A DNA stretch of 64,000 nucleotides, taken from Methylomicrobium sp035916875. GTDB taxonomy: Bacteria; Pseudomonadota; Gammaproteobacteria; Methylococcales; Methylomonadaceae. Of this stretch, positions 34,697 to 43,084 are shown one piece after another. The notes below the pieces were generated by a model. It ran no database searches. It was not told the DNA's origin and saw only the letters and a list, made by a program, of their open reading frames with translations. The stretch spans positions 14,722 to 78,721 of the forward strand of contig NZ_JAXUHN010000073.1 of the NCBI RefSeq assembly GCF_035916875.1, given 5' to 3'. The position numbers and the translations under genes were made by a program. How positions within the stretch are numbered: the stretch's first letter is position 1; the number at the start of each line of letters is the position of its first letter.

Positions 34697-34717
34697 GACG
34701 GGTTTTGTAAACCCGTC
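34697..34717. repeat. short palindrome, GGGTTTG-core family (copy 7)
   Basis: GACGGGTTTT-G-TAAACCCGTC, nearly perfect, just after the lipoprotein gene. Confidence 0.65.
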
Positions 34718-34761
34718 CGCACATTTTCTGGAAGCCTTGAAGCTAGCTTGAAGCGTTCAGT

Positions 34762-34780
34762 CCAGGGTTGCAAACCCCGG
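34762..34780. repeat. short palindrome, GGGTTTG-core family (copy 8)
   Basis: CCAGGGTTGCAAACCCCGG. The decayed molybdate-binding gene begins immediately after it, suggesting that the repeat marks a deletion or insertion junction. Confidence 0.6.
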
Positions 34781-34781
34781 C

Positions 34782-35131
34782 ACGCTGGGAGTCTCTCTCC
34801 AGTTAAAAGGCAGCGAGACGATTAAAGCGATGATCACCAAGGAATCGGCGGAAGCGCTCGGCATCAAGCCCGGGATCCAGGCGATCGCGCTGGTCAAGGT
34901 GCCGCAGGTCATCATCGTGACCGAATTTCGGCGCGCAATCAACTGCCAGGGAAGATCGTCAAACTGATCAAGGGCGCCATCAACACCGAAGTCGATATTG
35001 AATTGAAGGGCGGCGAGCAGGTGACCGCGACGGTGACCAATGACAGCGCCGAAACGCTCGGTTTGCAGATTGGACAAACGGTGACCGCGGTGTCCAAATC
35101 CAGCGCGGTGATACTGGCCGTGGCGGCTTGA
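34782..35131 (+). pseudogene. remnant of ModE/molbindin-type molybdate-binding protein
   Basis: Two TOBE (molybdate-binding) domains in different frames. First: SETIKAMITKESAEALGIKP ... QVIIVTE to ~34925. Second: ISARNQLPGKIVKLIKGAIN ... VSKSSAVILAVAA ending in TGA at 35129. The SARNQLPG motif is the standard entry of a TOBE repeat. There is a frameshift at about 34921-34928, no start codon for the first part, and any DNA-binding domain of a ModE regulator is missing. Clearly a broken gene. Confidence 0.8.
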
Positions 35132-35170
35132 GGTTCGGGCGATTGTGAGGGCTTGGGCTGGCGATAAAGC

Positions 35171-35794
35171 CTAACCCAAACTCTGCGGTTCGGACATCAG
35201 CTTGGCAACGGCGGAAGCGAGAGGATTGTTGGACTGATTCAATCCATCGATCACGCTCCGTTGTTCTTCTTGCGAGCGGTTCTGGCTGAGTTTGAATTTG
35301 CCCTGAAGTTCGGTAATTTCGATTTCGAAGCCAACGATCATGTCGAGCAGTTTCGCTCGCTGCTCGTCTGCAAGCCCCGATTGATAGGGGCTCGGCATTT
35401 GAGACTCATGGTATTGGGTCAGTCGTTCGAGCAGGGCGTCCAGTTCGGCCGGGTCCTCGATCAGTCGCGGTATGCCGCGCACATGCGCCACCGCGTAATT
35501 CCAGGTGGGGACGTTCGGCGATAGATACCATGACGGAGAAATATAGGCATGCGGCCCCTGAAACACGGCCAGAACCTCTGTGCCTGATGCAAAATGCCGC
35601 CATTGCGGGTTGGCCCGCGCGATGTGGCCGAGCAACTTGCCGTGTTTGCCGGCGGAAGGGTCCAAAAGAAAGGGCAGGTGGGTGACAAAGGGAATGCCTT
35701 CGGGCGCCGTGATCAACATACCAAAGGAATAGTCTTTAATCAGAGCCCCAAGGCGTTCGGGGTTTGCTTCTTTGAATGACTCAGGGATGTACAT
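35171..35794 (-). CDS. PaiB family FMN-binding regulator-like protein
   Basis: 207 residues. MYIPESFKEANPERLGALIK, FVTHLPFLLD, GHIARANPQWRHF and PSWYLSPNVPTWNYAVAHVR are signature pieces of the PaiB/FMN_bind_2 family, a split-barrel flavin protein described as a negative regulator of sporulation and protease genes in Bacillus; in proteobacteria the role is unclear. Complete. The flanks are repeat-rich on both sides. Confidence 0.9.
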   Translation of the reverse strand: MYIPESFKEANPERLGALIKDYSFGMLITAPEGIPFVTHLPFLLDPSAGKHGKLLGHIARANPQWRHFASGTEVLAVFQGPHAYISPSWYLSPNVPTWNYAVAHVRGIPRLIEDPAELDALLERLTQYHESQMPSPYQSGLADEQRAKLLDMIVGFEIEITELQGKFKLSQNRSQEEQRSVIDGLNQSNNPLASAVAKLMSEPQSLG

Positions 35795-35813
35795 GGCAAA
35801 TTTTTATGGTGAT

Positions 35814-35834
35814 AGGGTACGCATCGCGTACCTT
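35814..35834. repeat. GGGTACGCAT palindrome (copy 1)
   Basis: AGGGTACGCATCGCGTACCT, followed by a T-run. Same 18-base element as at 44561. With the T-run it could act as a terminator on the plus strand, or as a leader element of paiB. Confidence 0.6.
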
Positions 35835-35918
35835 TTTTGACGTTGACTTTTATCTTATTTTTTGGAAATGGTACGCGCGGCGCACTAAGCGGCTGCCCCG
35901 CGTAGGCCCGAATGTAAA

Positions 35919-36188
35919 TGTAGCCCGGATGCAGCGCAGCGGAATCCGGGTTAAGCTTTTGCCTCACCACATTTTTTAATTCCAGTCGAACCTCGGATTA
36001 CGCCGACGTAAAGCCACAAACAGCAAAGTTCGCCTCTGTGTAGCTCCCGGATTGCATCCGGGCTACTCGCTAGTGTTTCGCAAACAATACGTGACGCCCT
36101 TGCACGTCCAGGGGCATAGGATGTGCCGACGTAAGGAGGCGCATCGATCGCGATTGATGCGCTTCGCTAACGCTCAGCACATCCTATG
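35919..36188. repeat. cluster of REP-like elements
   Basis: Three units: TAGCCCGGATGCAGCGCAGC with GGAATCCGGG (to 35950); GTAGCTCCCGGATTGCATCC with GGGCTAC (36040-36066); and a large inverted repeat with ends CATAGGATGTG (36115-36125) and CACATCCTATG (36178-36188) enclosing GATGCGCTTCGCTAACGCTC. These are the common gammaproteobacterial REP type spread by RAYT transposases. No gene in 35795-36222. Confidence 0.7.
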
Positions 36189-36222
36189 GTCCTCGCAATT
36201 GATGCGCTATGGCCTTGACTTG

Positions 36223-36777
36223 TTAGGCCGGCACCGGCTGATTTAGCCAATTGAAGAACTCGATTGGCATTTCGGCCTCGACTTGCTCAATTGTGCGAAC
36301 ATCAACCGTTGAGTTGCAACCCATGAGAGGCACCTCAATTATATTGTCTTGGGCGGACCAATCCATTTCAAGGTACCGGTTATTGTCCGGGTCGTACTTG
36401 ATGCCTGTTGCACGGCCATGCCCATACAAGAGCATGGTTTTGCCAAATTGATGGCGTTTCTTCAAAACGATTAAGTCGCCTGGCCAGATGTCATTGAAGC
36501 GGTTAAGCTGTTGCTCGCTACGCAGGAAGATGAAGGTGCAAATGCCTTCTTCTTTCCACTCAATGTCTAGCCGGTTGTCGAAGTTTGCTCCGGGGCAGAA
36601 GCCCATAAAGACAATCGTCTTGTCGGTAGGGGTAGCTATGTCGATCTCGGCAATGACAGCTGCGGCATCAGTGTCGCCCTTCTTTTGCAAGGCCTCGGCA
36701 TTGCAGCGAAGTTTGATTAGCTCGGATCTGGTGTAAGCACCGGCCCGAATCTTGTCAATAGTCTTTTGGTGTTTCAT
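36223..36777 (-). CDS. hypothetical protein, possible PUA/EVE-like barrel
   Basis: 184 residues. The N-terminal helical part (MKHQKTIDKIRAGAYTRSEL) leads to a domain of ~120 residues: NRFNDIWPGDLIVLKKRHQF, then LLYGHGRATGIKYDPDN and YLEMDWSAQDNIIEVPL. The 'PGD-x-IVLKK ... G-x-ATGI ... R-x2-MDW' pattern resembles PUA/EVE-like barrels that read modified bases or small ligands, often in defence or restriction proteins. This is a shape-based guess and no function is claimed. It lies alone between a REP cluster and folA, in more A/T-rich DNA. Confidence 0.6.
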   Translation of the reverse strand: MKHQKTIDKIRAGAYTRSELIKLRCNAEALQKKGDTDAAAVIAEIDIATPTDKTIVFMGFCPGANFDNRLDIEWKEEGICTFIFLRSEQQLNRFNDIWPGDLIVLKKRHQFGKTMLLYGHGRATGIKYDPDNNRYLEMDWSAQDNIIEVPLMGCNSTVDVRTIEQVEAEMPIEFFNWLNQPVPA

Positions 36778-36945
36778 TTTTGGATACGATTAATGTTGGT
36801 GTGCAGGCATAACAAGTAATTATACGGTTTCCGTATATCTTCCCAATTTAAAGGCTTGTTAGCAACAAATTGGTGATGTTAGCCATATGTGTTTGAGTGC
36901 AATAGCTTTATGATTTTCTGCCTAACCTTTGCTACCGTTCTTGAT

Positions 36946-37443
36946 CTACGGTTTCATTTTCCTATCTAATCGCAAAAAGCTGTAGCCGAAACCCGCACCG
37001 GCGTCATCATCGACATCTTCCCGTTCCGCCTCCGACCATTCGTTCATGTCCAGTTGCGGAAAAAACGTATCCCCTGGAAATTCCCGCCGGATTTCGGTCA
37101 AATAAATCGTTTGCGCTCTCGGCAGCAAGGCTGCGTAAAGATCGGAGCCGCCAATCACGAAAATCTCGCCAGCATGCCGGCAGCCGGTCCAGATCGCAGT
37201 TTCGAGATCGTTCACGACCACGCAGCCTTCCTGCGTGTAGGAAGGGTTCCGGGTCAGGACGATGTTGGTACGGCCGGGCAGGGGGCGGCCGATCGATTCG
37301 AAGGTTTTGCGGCCCATCAGGATCGGCGAGCCCATCGTGATTTTTTTGAAGCGTTTCAGGTCGGCCGACAGGTGCCAGGGCATTTTGTTGTTCAGGCCGA
37401 TGACCCGGTTGCTCGCCATCGCGACGATAAGTGAGATTTTCAT
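36946..37443 (-). CDS. folA: dihydrofolate reductase
   Basis: 165 residues, normal size. MKISLIVAMASNRVIGLNNK, MPWHLSADLKRFKKITMGSP, GRKTFESIGRPLPGRTNIVL and FVIGGSDLYAALLPRA are the folate- and NADPH-binding blocks. Reduces dihydrofolate for one-carbon metabolism. Divergent from the asparaginase gene, with 58 bases between. Confidence 0.96.
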   Translation of the reverse strand: MKISLIVAMASNRVIGLNNKMPWHLSADLKRFKKITMGSPILMGRKTFESIGRPLPGRTNIVLTRNPSYTQEGCVVVNDLETAIWTGCRHAGEIFVIGGSDLYAALLPRAQTIYLTEIRREFPGDTFFPQLDMNEWSEAEREDVDDDAGAGFGYSFLRLDRKMKP

Positions 37444-37501
37444 GCTGGGGTGGTTTAGAATCTGGGGCGCTTTGGGCTTATAAAAAGATGATCATCATAC
37501 T

Positions 37502-38548
37502 ATGAAACATATTCTGGTTGTATTCACCGGCGGCACGATCGGATCAAGCGCCAGCGAAGGTACGATCAAGCCGTCCGAGTCGGCGCCTTTCAAGCTGCTC
37601 GGCGAATTTCAAAGGCGCTTCTCCGAGACGGCGAAGGACATCGCTTTCGAGTCAATCGAGCCGGTCCGGCTGCTCAGCGAAAACCTCGCTCCCGCGGCAT
37701 GGCCCATCATCATCGAGGCGATCGAAGCCAAACAGCCGGACCGCTATGACGGAGTGATCGTGACGCACGGCACCGATACGCTGGCTTACAGCGCGGCGGC
37801 GTTCGGTTTTTATTTTCACGGACTGAAGGTGCCTTTGCTGTTGGTTTCGAGCGATTATCCGCTCGATCATCCGGAGGCCAACGGGCTGGACAATTTTCAT
37901 TGCGCGGTCGATTTTATTCGGGAGATCAATGAGCCCGGCGTATTTGTGCCTTACCGCAATCAATGCCAGACCGTACAGGTGCACCGTGGCGCGCGTCTGG
38001 CTTCGTCTCTGCAATTGAGCGGCGATTTTGTCAGCGTGCAGGGACAAAGCTACATGGCGTATGAAGGCGGCCGGTTTATCCGGTCGGGACTGTCGGCATT
38101 CGAGCGGCAAGCAGCATTGCCCGGGTTGAAAGCGTTATTTTCGAATCGCATCCTGATGATCCGGCCTTATCCGGGCCTCGATTACGGGCATTTTTCTGTC
38201 GACGGCGTCGATGCGGTATTGCATGACCTTTATCATTCCGGCACCGCATGCAGTACTTTGCAATGGGGCGAAAATCATTCGCTACTCGCGTTCATCAAAC
38301 GTTGCCGGCAGCAGGGCGTGAAGGTTTATCTGGCTCCGGCGCGGAAGTCCCCCGATGCGTATGAAAGCACACGGTTTTTGCTCGACGCGGGCGCGGAAAT
38401 GATCTGGAATCTGTCGATCGAAGCGGCTTATGTGAAATTGGCGCTGGCGTATGGCAATTTTCAGGACGGGCGGGGTATTAGCGCGTTTCTGGCTGCCGAT
38501 ATTGCCGGGGAGCATGTTTATTCCAATAGTCCAATGTCGCTAAGCTAA
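37502..38548 (+). CDS. type I-like L-asparaginase
   Basis: 348 residues, cytoplasmic (no leader). First catalytic Thr in FTGGTIGSSASEG (Thr12), second triad segment IVTHGTDTLAYSAAAFGFYF, matching bacterial asparaginase family I. Hydrolyses asparagine to aspartate and ammonia. An AnsA-like assignment is reasonable; specificity for asparagine over glutamine cannot be read from the sequence. Confidence 0.85.
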   Translation: MKHILVVFTGGTIGSSASEGTIKPSESAPFKLLGEFQRRFSETAKDIAFESIEPVRLLSENLAPAAWPIIIEAIEAKQPDRYDGVIVTHGTDTLAYSAAAFGFYFHGLKVPLLLVSSDYPLDHPEANGLDNFHCAVDFIREINEPGVFVPYRNQCQTVQVHRGARLASSLQLSGDFVSVQGQSYMAYEGGRFIRSGLSAFERQAALPGLKALFSNRILMIRPYPGLDYGHFSVDGVDAVLHDLYHSGTACSTLQWGENHSLLAFIKRCRQQGVKVYLAPARKSPDAYESTRFLLDAGAEMIWNLSIEAAYVKLALAYGNFQDGRGISAFLAADIAGEHVYSNSPMSLS

Positions 38549-38728
38549 GCCGTCATAACGACAGGGGTGCAGGGATGACGGTCCTTTTGAATTCTGCGGA
38601 TCGTTAACAGGGTCTTACCATTCTATTTTGTCGGGCAATAGGCGAATTTGACTATCCGTTATTGAAAATCCGTCATTCATGCCCCATATCCCGGGCAACT
38701 TAATAAATTCCCTATGAGGTAAACCAAC

Positions 38729-41305
38729 ATGCGGATGGATAAATTAACCGGCAAATTTCAGGAAGCGCTGGCAGAAGCCCAAAGCCTTGCCCTGGGCAAG
38801 GATCATCAATTCATCGAGCCCGTGCATCTGATGATTGCCTTGCTCGATCAGGAAGGCGGCAGCATCAAACCTTTACTCGCGCAAATCGGCGTCAATACCC
38901 ACGCCCTGCGCAGCGAACTCGGACAGGCGCTGAACCGGCTGGCGACCGTTTCGGGCGCGGGCGGCGACGTGCAGATTTCGAACGAGCTGGCGCGGCTGTT
39001 GAACGTGACCGACAAGCTGGCGCAAAAGCGCGGCGACAAGTTCATCGCCAGCGAGCTGTTTTTACTGGCAGTGTTCGAGGAAAAAGGGCTGTTGCAGGAC
39101 TTGCTGAAAAAAGCCGGTGCCACCAAGCAGGCGGTCGAAAAGGCGATCGAGGCGATGCGCGGCGGCCAGGCGGTCGATGATCAGAACGCCGAAGATCAGC
39201 GCCAGGCCTTGAAAAAATACACGATCGACCTGACCGAACGCGCGGAAGCGGGCAAGCTCGACCCGGTGATCGGTCGCGACGACGAAATCCGCCGCACCAT
39301 TCAAGTGCTGCAGCGCCGCACCAAAAATAACCCGGTGCTGATCGGAGAGCCCGGCGTCGGCAAGACCGCGATCGTCGAAGGCCTGGCGCAACGTATCGTC
39401 AACGGCGAAGTGCCCGAAGGCATCAAGGGCAAGCGGGTGCTGGCGCTGGACATGGCGGCCCTGATCGCCGGCGCGAAGTTTCGCGGCGAGTTCGAGGAGC
39501 GCTTGAAAGCGGTGTTGAACGATCTGGCCAAGCAGGAAGGGCAGGTAATCCTGTTCATCGACGAACTGCACACGATGGTCGGCGCGGGCAAGGCCGAAGG
39601 CGCGATGGACGCCGGCAACATGCTGAAGCCGGCGTTGGCACGAGGCGAACTGCACTGCGTCGGCGCGACGACCCTGGACGAATACCGCAAATATGTCGAA
39701 AAAGACGCGGCGCTGGAACGCCGCTTCCAGAAGGTGCTGGTCGATGAGCCGTCGGTCGAGGACACGATTGCGATTCTGCGCGGCCTGAAGGAAAAATACG
39801 AGGTGCATCACGGCGTGGACATCACCGATCCGGCGATCGTCGCGGCGGCGGGGCTGTCTTACCGTTATATCGCCGACCGGCAGTTGCCGGACAAGGCGAT
39901 CGATCTGATCGACGAGGCCGCCAGCCGCATCCGGATGGAACAGGATTCTAAACCCGAGGCGATGGACAAACTCGACCGGCGCCTGATTCAATTGAAGATC
40001 GAGCAGGTTGCGCTGAAGAAGGAAGCCGATGCGGCGTCGAAAAAACGGCTGGAAATTCTGGAAGAAGAAATCGCCGAAGTCGAAAAGGAATACTCCGATC
40101 TGGAGGAAATCTGGAAAGCCGAGAAAGCCTCCCTGCAAGGCTCCGCGACGATCAAGGAAAAGTTGGATCACGCGAAAATCGAGCTTGAATCGGCGAAGCG
40201 CGCGAGCGATCTGAACCGGATGGCGGAATTGCAATATGGCATCATTCCGGCGCTGGAAAAGCAACTGGCGCAGGCGGGGACCGGCGAAACGCGCAAGATG
40301 ACCCTGCTGCGCAACAAGGTGACCGAGGAAGAAATCGCCGAAGTCGTCTCCAAATGGACCGGCATTCCGGTATCGAAAATGATGGAAGGCGAGCGCGACA
40401 AACTGCTGCGCATGGAAGAAGCCCTGAGCAGGCGTGTGGTCGGCCAGGAGGAAGCCCTGAAGGCGGTCAGCAATGCGATCCGTCGTTCGCGCGCGGGGCT
40501 GTCCGATCCGAACCGGCCGAACGGCTCGTTCCTGTTTCTGGGGCCGACCGGCGTCGGCAAGACCGAATTGTGCAAGGCGCTGGCCGAGTTCCTGTTCGAT
40601 ACGGTCGATGCCTTGGTGCGGATCGATATGTCCGAATTCATGGAGAAACATTCGGTCGCGCGTATGATCGGCGCGCCGCCGGGCTACGTCGGCTACGAGG
40701 AAGGCGGCAATCTGACCGAGGCGGTGCGCCGGAAGCCCTATTCGGTGATCCTGATGGACGAAGTCGAAAAGGCGCATCCGGATGTATTCAATGTGCTGTT
40801 GCAAGTTCTGGATGACGGACGCTTGACCGATGGGCAAGGCCGGACCGTCGATTTTCGCAATACGGTCGTGGTGATGACGTCGAATCTGGGTTCGAGCCGG
40901 ATTCAGGAGCTCGCGGGCGAGGCCAATTACCTGGAAATGAAGGCCGAGGTGATGGACATCGTCGGCATGCATTTTCGGCCCGAGTTCATCAACAGGATCG
41001 ACGAAGTCGTGGTGTTCCATCCGCTCGAACGCGAACAAATCCGGGCGATCGCGAAGATTCAGATCGGCAATCTGCACAAACGTCTGGCCGACCGCGAAAT
41101 CGGCTTCGAAATCAGCGAGGCCGCGCTCGATCGTCTCGGCGAGGCCGGCTTCGATCCGGTGTACGGCGCGCGGCCTCTGAAACGCGCGATTCAGCATCAG
41201 CTCGAAAATCCGCTGGCGCAGGAGATTCTGGCCGGTCGATTCGAATCCGGGGATACGATTAAAGTCGAGCTGGAAGACGGGGTTTTGCGGTTTGTGAAAG
41301 CCTGA
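38729..41305 (+). CDS. clpB: protein disaggregase ClpB
   Basis: 858 residues. Clp N domain (FQEALAEAQSLALGKDHQFI), AAA-1 with GEPGVGKT at ~206-213, the long coiled middle domain (~405-525) that binds DnaK, and AAA-2 with GPTGVGKT at ~604-611. Works with DnaK to rescue aggregated proteins. ATG at 38729 with GAGGT eight bases upstream. A heat-shock promoter is expected, but I see no clear sigma-32 site. Confidence 0.97.
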   Translation: MRMDKLTGKFQEALAEAQSLALGKDHQFIEPVHLMIALLDQEGGSIKPLLAQIGVNTHALRSELGQALNRLATVSGAGGDVQISNELARLLNVTDKLAQKRGDKFIASELFLLAVFEEKGLLQDLLKKAGATKQAVEKAIEAMRGGQAVDDQNAEDQRQALKKYTIDLTERAEAGKLDPVIGRDDEIRRTIQVLQRRTKNNPVLIGEPGVGKTAIVEGLAQRIVNGEVPEGIKGKRVLALDMAALIAGAKFRGEFEERLKAVLNDLAKQEGQVILFIDELHTMVGAGKAEGAMDAGNMLKPALARGELHCVGATTLDEYRKYVEKDAALERRFQKVLVDEPSVEDTIAILRGLKEKYEVHHGVDITDPAIVAAAGLSYRYIADRQLPDKAIDLIDEAASRIRMEQDSKPEAMDKLDRRLIQLKIEQVALKKEADAASKKRLEILEEEIAEVEKEYSDLEEIWKAEKASLQGSATIKEKLDHAKIELESAKRASDLNRMAELQYGIIPALEKQLAQAGTGETRKMTLLRNKVTEEEIAEVVSKWTGIPVSKMMEGERDKLLRMEEALSRRVVGQEEALKAVSNAIRRSRAGLSDPNRPNGSFLFLGPTGVGKTELCKALAEFLFDTVDALVRIDMSEFMEKHSVARMIGAPPGYVGYEEGGNLTEAVRRKPYSVILMDEVEKAHPDVFNVLLQVLDDGRLTDGQGRTVDFRNTVVVMTSNLGSSRIQELAGEANYLEMKAEVMDIVGMHFRPEFINRIDEVVVFHPLEREQIRAIAKIQIGNLHKRLADREIGFEISEAALDRLGEAGFDPVYGARPLKRAIQHQLENPLAQEILAGRFESGDTIKVELEDGVLRFVKA

Positions 41306-41441
41306 TTCCCCAAATCGAGGCTGGCCGGATTAAAGCCTGGCTTGTCCTCGTCATTTTCGGTTGCCGAGGATTTGCTATGCTTTAGGCGCGGCGTTAGCAA
41401 CTGCTAATGCCGCGCCAGCCCTAATTCTCCTCCACACGCAT

Positions 41442-41816
41442 GTGAAAGACCTCGTCATCCTATTGATCGTTTTCTATCAAAAAGTCATCTCGCCTTACAA
41501 GGGGTTCCGTTGCGCTTATGCGGTCCTGCACGGAGGCGATTCCTGCGCCGAGGCGGTCAAGAAAATCGTGCTGGCCCAAGGACCCGTCGGTGGCTACACG
41601 GATATCCGAGCACGTTTTCGAGCCTGCAAGGAAGCCAACGAAACCCTGATAAGAAACGGTCAACGGCGGCGCGGCCGGAACGATTGCGATGAATGCCCCG
41701 ATTGCGACTGCGATTTTACCGCGGGCTGCCCCTCGAAAAATTTGGACGCATGCAAAGGCAGCAACTGTGATCTGCCGGATTTACCTGGCGATTCGCCTTG
41801 CGACTGTTCGTTTTAG
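41442..41816 (+). CDS. YidD-like membrane insertion factor with Cys-rich tail
   Basis: About 124 residues. KDLVILLIVFYQKVISPYKG and FRCAYAVLHGGDSCAEAVKK are the YidD family core (membrane protein insertion efficiency factor). The family is usually 70-85 residues; here a tail of ~50 residues carries ten Cys in pairs (DCDECPDCDCDFTAGC, ACKGSNC, PCDCSF), which could bind metal. Not located beside rnpA/yidC, where the housekeeping yidD sits, so this is probably a second, divergent copy. GTG 41442 is my best start; the frame opens upstream at TTG 41361, and no good ribosome site is seen. Confidence 0.7.
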   Translation: MKDLVILLIVFYQKVISPYKGFRCAYAVLHGGDSCAEAVKKIVLAQGPVGGYTDIRARFRACKEANETLIRNGQRRRGRNDCDECPDCDCDFTAGCPSKNLDACKGSNCDLPDLPGDSPCDCSF

Positions 41817-41866
41817 ACTCCAACAATCTACCGATTGGTAATGTTTGATGGGTGCAATCGGGTTTC

Positions 41867-42433
41867 TTAGCGCCTATAAGTTCCTATCAATTCTGCCTTA
41901 TCGATGATATGTCCCACCATCTCCTTTTCCAGTGCGGCTTTATCGGGTAGATTCAAATCCGGCAAAGGCGTGTCCAGTGCGTAAAGTTTAAAAAAATAAC
42001 GATGACTGCCAAAAGGTGGGCATGGCCCGTTGTAGCTGGTGTCTTTCCAGTCGTTCTTGCCGTGTAGCGCGCCTTTGGGCAGATCTTGCGGCGCAATGTT
42101 TTGCGGTAATTCGGAAACTGTCGGCGGAATGTTGTATAGCAGCCAGTGCACCCAGGTCATGACCGGCAGGAAGGGCGCAGGCACATCAGGGTCGTCCATG
42201 ATCAACGCAAGACTCTTGGCGTTGGGCGGAACATTGGCCCAGGCCAATGCGGGCGAGATATTGGAGCCGTCGCAAGTAAATTGTTTGGGGATCGCATTTT
42301 GATGCTCAAAAGCGGAAGACTTGAGAGTCATGGTCATGGCGGTTACTCCTTCAACCGAAAGCGAGAGGGGTGAATAGCAGCAGAAAAGCAATCCGACTGA
42401 TCGAATGTATGGCTGGAGTTTTTTGATTTGCAT
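41867..42433 (-). CDS. YbhB/YbcL family (PEBP-like) protein
   Basis: 188 residues. Phosphatidylethanolamine-binding/Raf-kinase-inhibitor-like fold: FTCDGSNISPALAW, SLALIMDDPDVPAPF, MTWVHWLLYNIPP, GPCPPFGSHRYFFKLYALD. The N-terminal MQIKKLQPYIRSVGLLFCCY resembles a signal peptide ending near VEGVTA, so it may be exported. ATG at 42433 with strong AAGGAG. Ligand unknown in bacteria. Confidence 0.9.
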   Translation of the reverse strand: MQIKKLQPYIRSVGLLFCCYSPLSLSVEGVTAMTMTLKSSAFEHQNAIPKQFTCDGSNISPALAWANVPPNAKSLALIMDDPDVPAPFLPVMTWVHWLLYNIPPTVSELPQNIAPQDLPKGALHGKNDWKDTSYNGPCPPFGSHRYFFKLYALDTPLPDLNLPDKAALEKEMVGHIIDKAELIGTYRR

Positions 42434-42475
42434 CGGTTTCTCCTTGCGTTGAACAGTAATGAATAACTCAATGAC

Positions 42476-42739
42476 TCAGACGGGGGATAAAGGTTCTATC
42501 CCTTCATTTACAATCAATGTGGGATTATCTTTTTTGAAGCTGACTTTCAAATTCTCCGGCATCTTCGTAAACAAAAAAACTTCTCGAGTCGGCATCCCGG
42601 TTTCTTCTCGGGCAACGGTAAAATTCCGGCGCACCATTGCGGCCACCATTTTGATTTCGCGCGTCGCCAAATTTCGCTCCGTGCAAAAGCGAAAGGCATG
42701 CGCGGTGGAATCTTTGCCCACTAGCAGAATTGGAATCAC
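42476..42739 (-). CDS. small hypothetical protein (87 aa)
   Basis: GTG start at 42739 preceded by GGAGGTTC at good spacing, a convincing translation start. Sequence rich in charged residues (TERNLATREIKMVAAMVRRN, VFLFTKMPENLKVSF). No family recognised and no leader or membrane segment. It overlaps by four bases the end of the upstream short frame at 42736-42924. The 5' end of a plus-strand frame overlaps it but lacks start signals. Confidence 0.4.
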   Translation of the reverse strand: MIPILLVGKDSTAHAFRFCTERNLATREIKMVAAMVRRNFTVAREETGMPTREVFLFTKMPENLKVSFKKDNPTLIVNEGIEPLSPV

Positions 42740-42924
42740 ATTTTTGAACCTCCTAGACCGGCATCCGCGCCCGCTTTCACGTCTGCGCGCAAGCCATCGA
42801 AACCTTGATCAGAAAACGCCAGTACCGGCGCGGTCAGGATGATGGCGGCGACGGTCTCGGCGAATCGATGTTTGTCCGCCAAGCAATGCCTATTTTTGTG
42901 AAGGATTGAGGTGTGAAAGTTCAA
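42736..42924 (-). CDS. doubtful short frame upstream of the 87-aa gene
   Basis: 62 codons opened by TTG; the later part (TVAAIILTAPVLAFSDQGFD then GADAGLGGSKM) has protein-like composition, and its stop overlaps the GTG of the next frame. No similarity recognised and no ribosome site. It may be the 3' end of a lost gene. Confidence 0.2.
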   Translation of the reverse strand: MNFHTSILHKNRHCLADKHRFAETVAAIILTAPVLAFSDQGFDGLRADVKAGADAGLGGSKM

Positions 42925-43084
42925 GTCGCGAATTGCCGGAGCATTCTTGCGTTTTACCTTGGAACTGTTCGTTTTAACGGGCTATCGTAGGAGTGAATGT
43001 TTTAATTTTTGTATCGGGCCTATTAATAAATAAAAAATTGTATAGTAGAATAGCCGGTTATTTTATTGCTTTTAGGTGCGGTTT

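Noticed and set aside
35919..36188. Possible CRISPR-like array
   Set aside because: Repeats are palindromic REP units of unequal spacing and alternating orientation, without regular spacers. No CRISPR array and no tRNA gene were found anywhere in the window.
39062..41197. Long minus-strand open frame (711 codons) inside clpB
   Set aside because: Shadow of ClpB, whose AAA+ motifs are on the plus strand; no family similarity.
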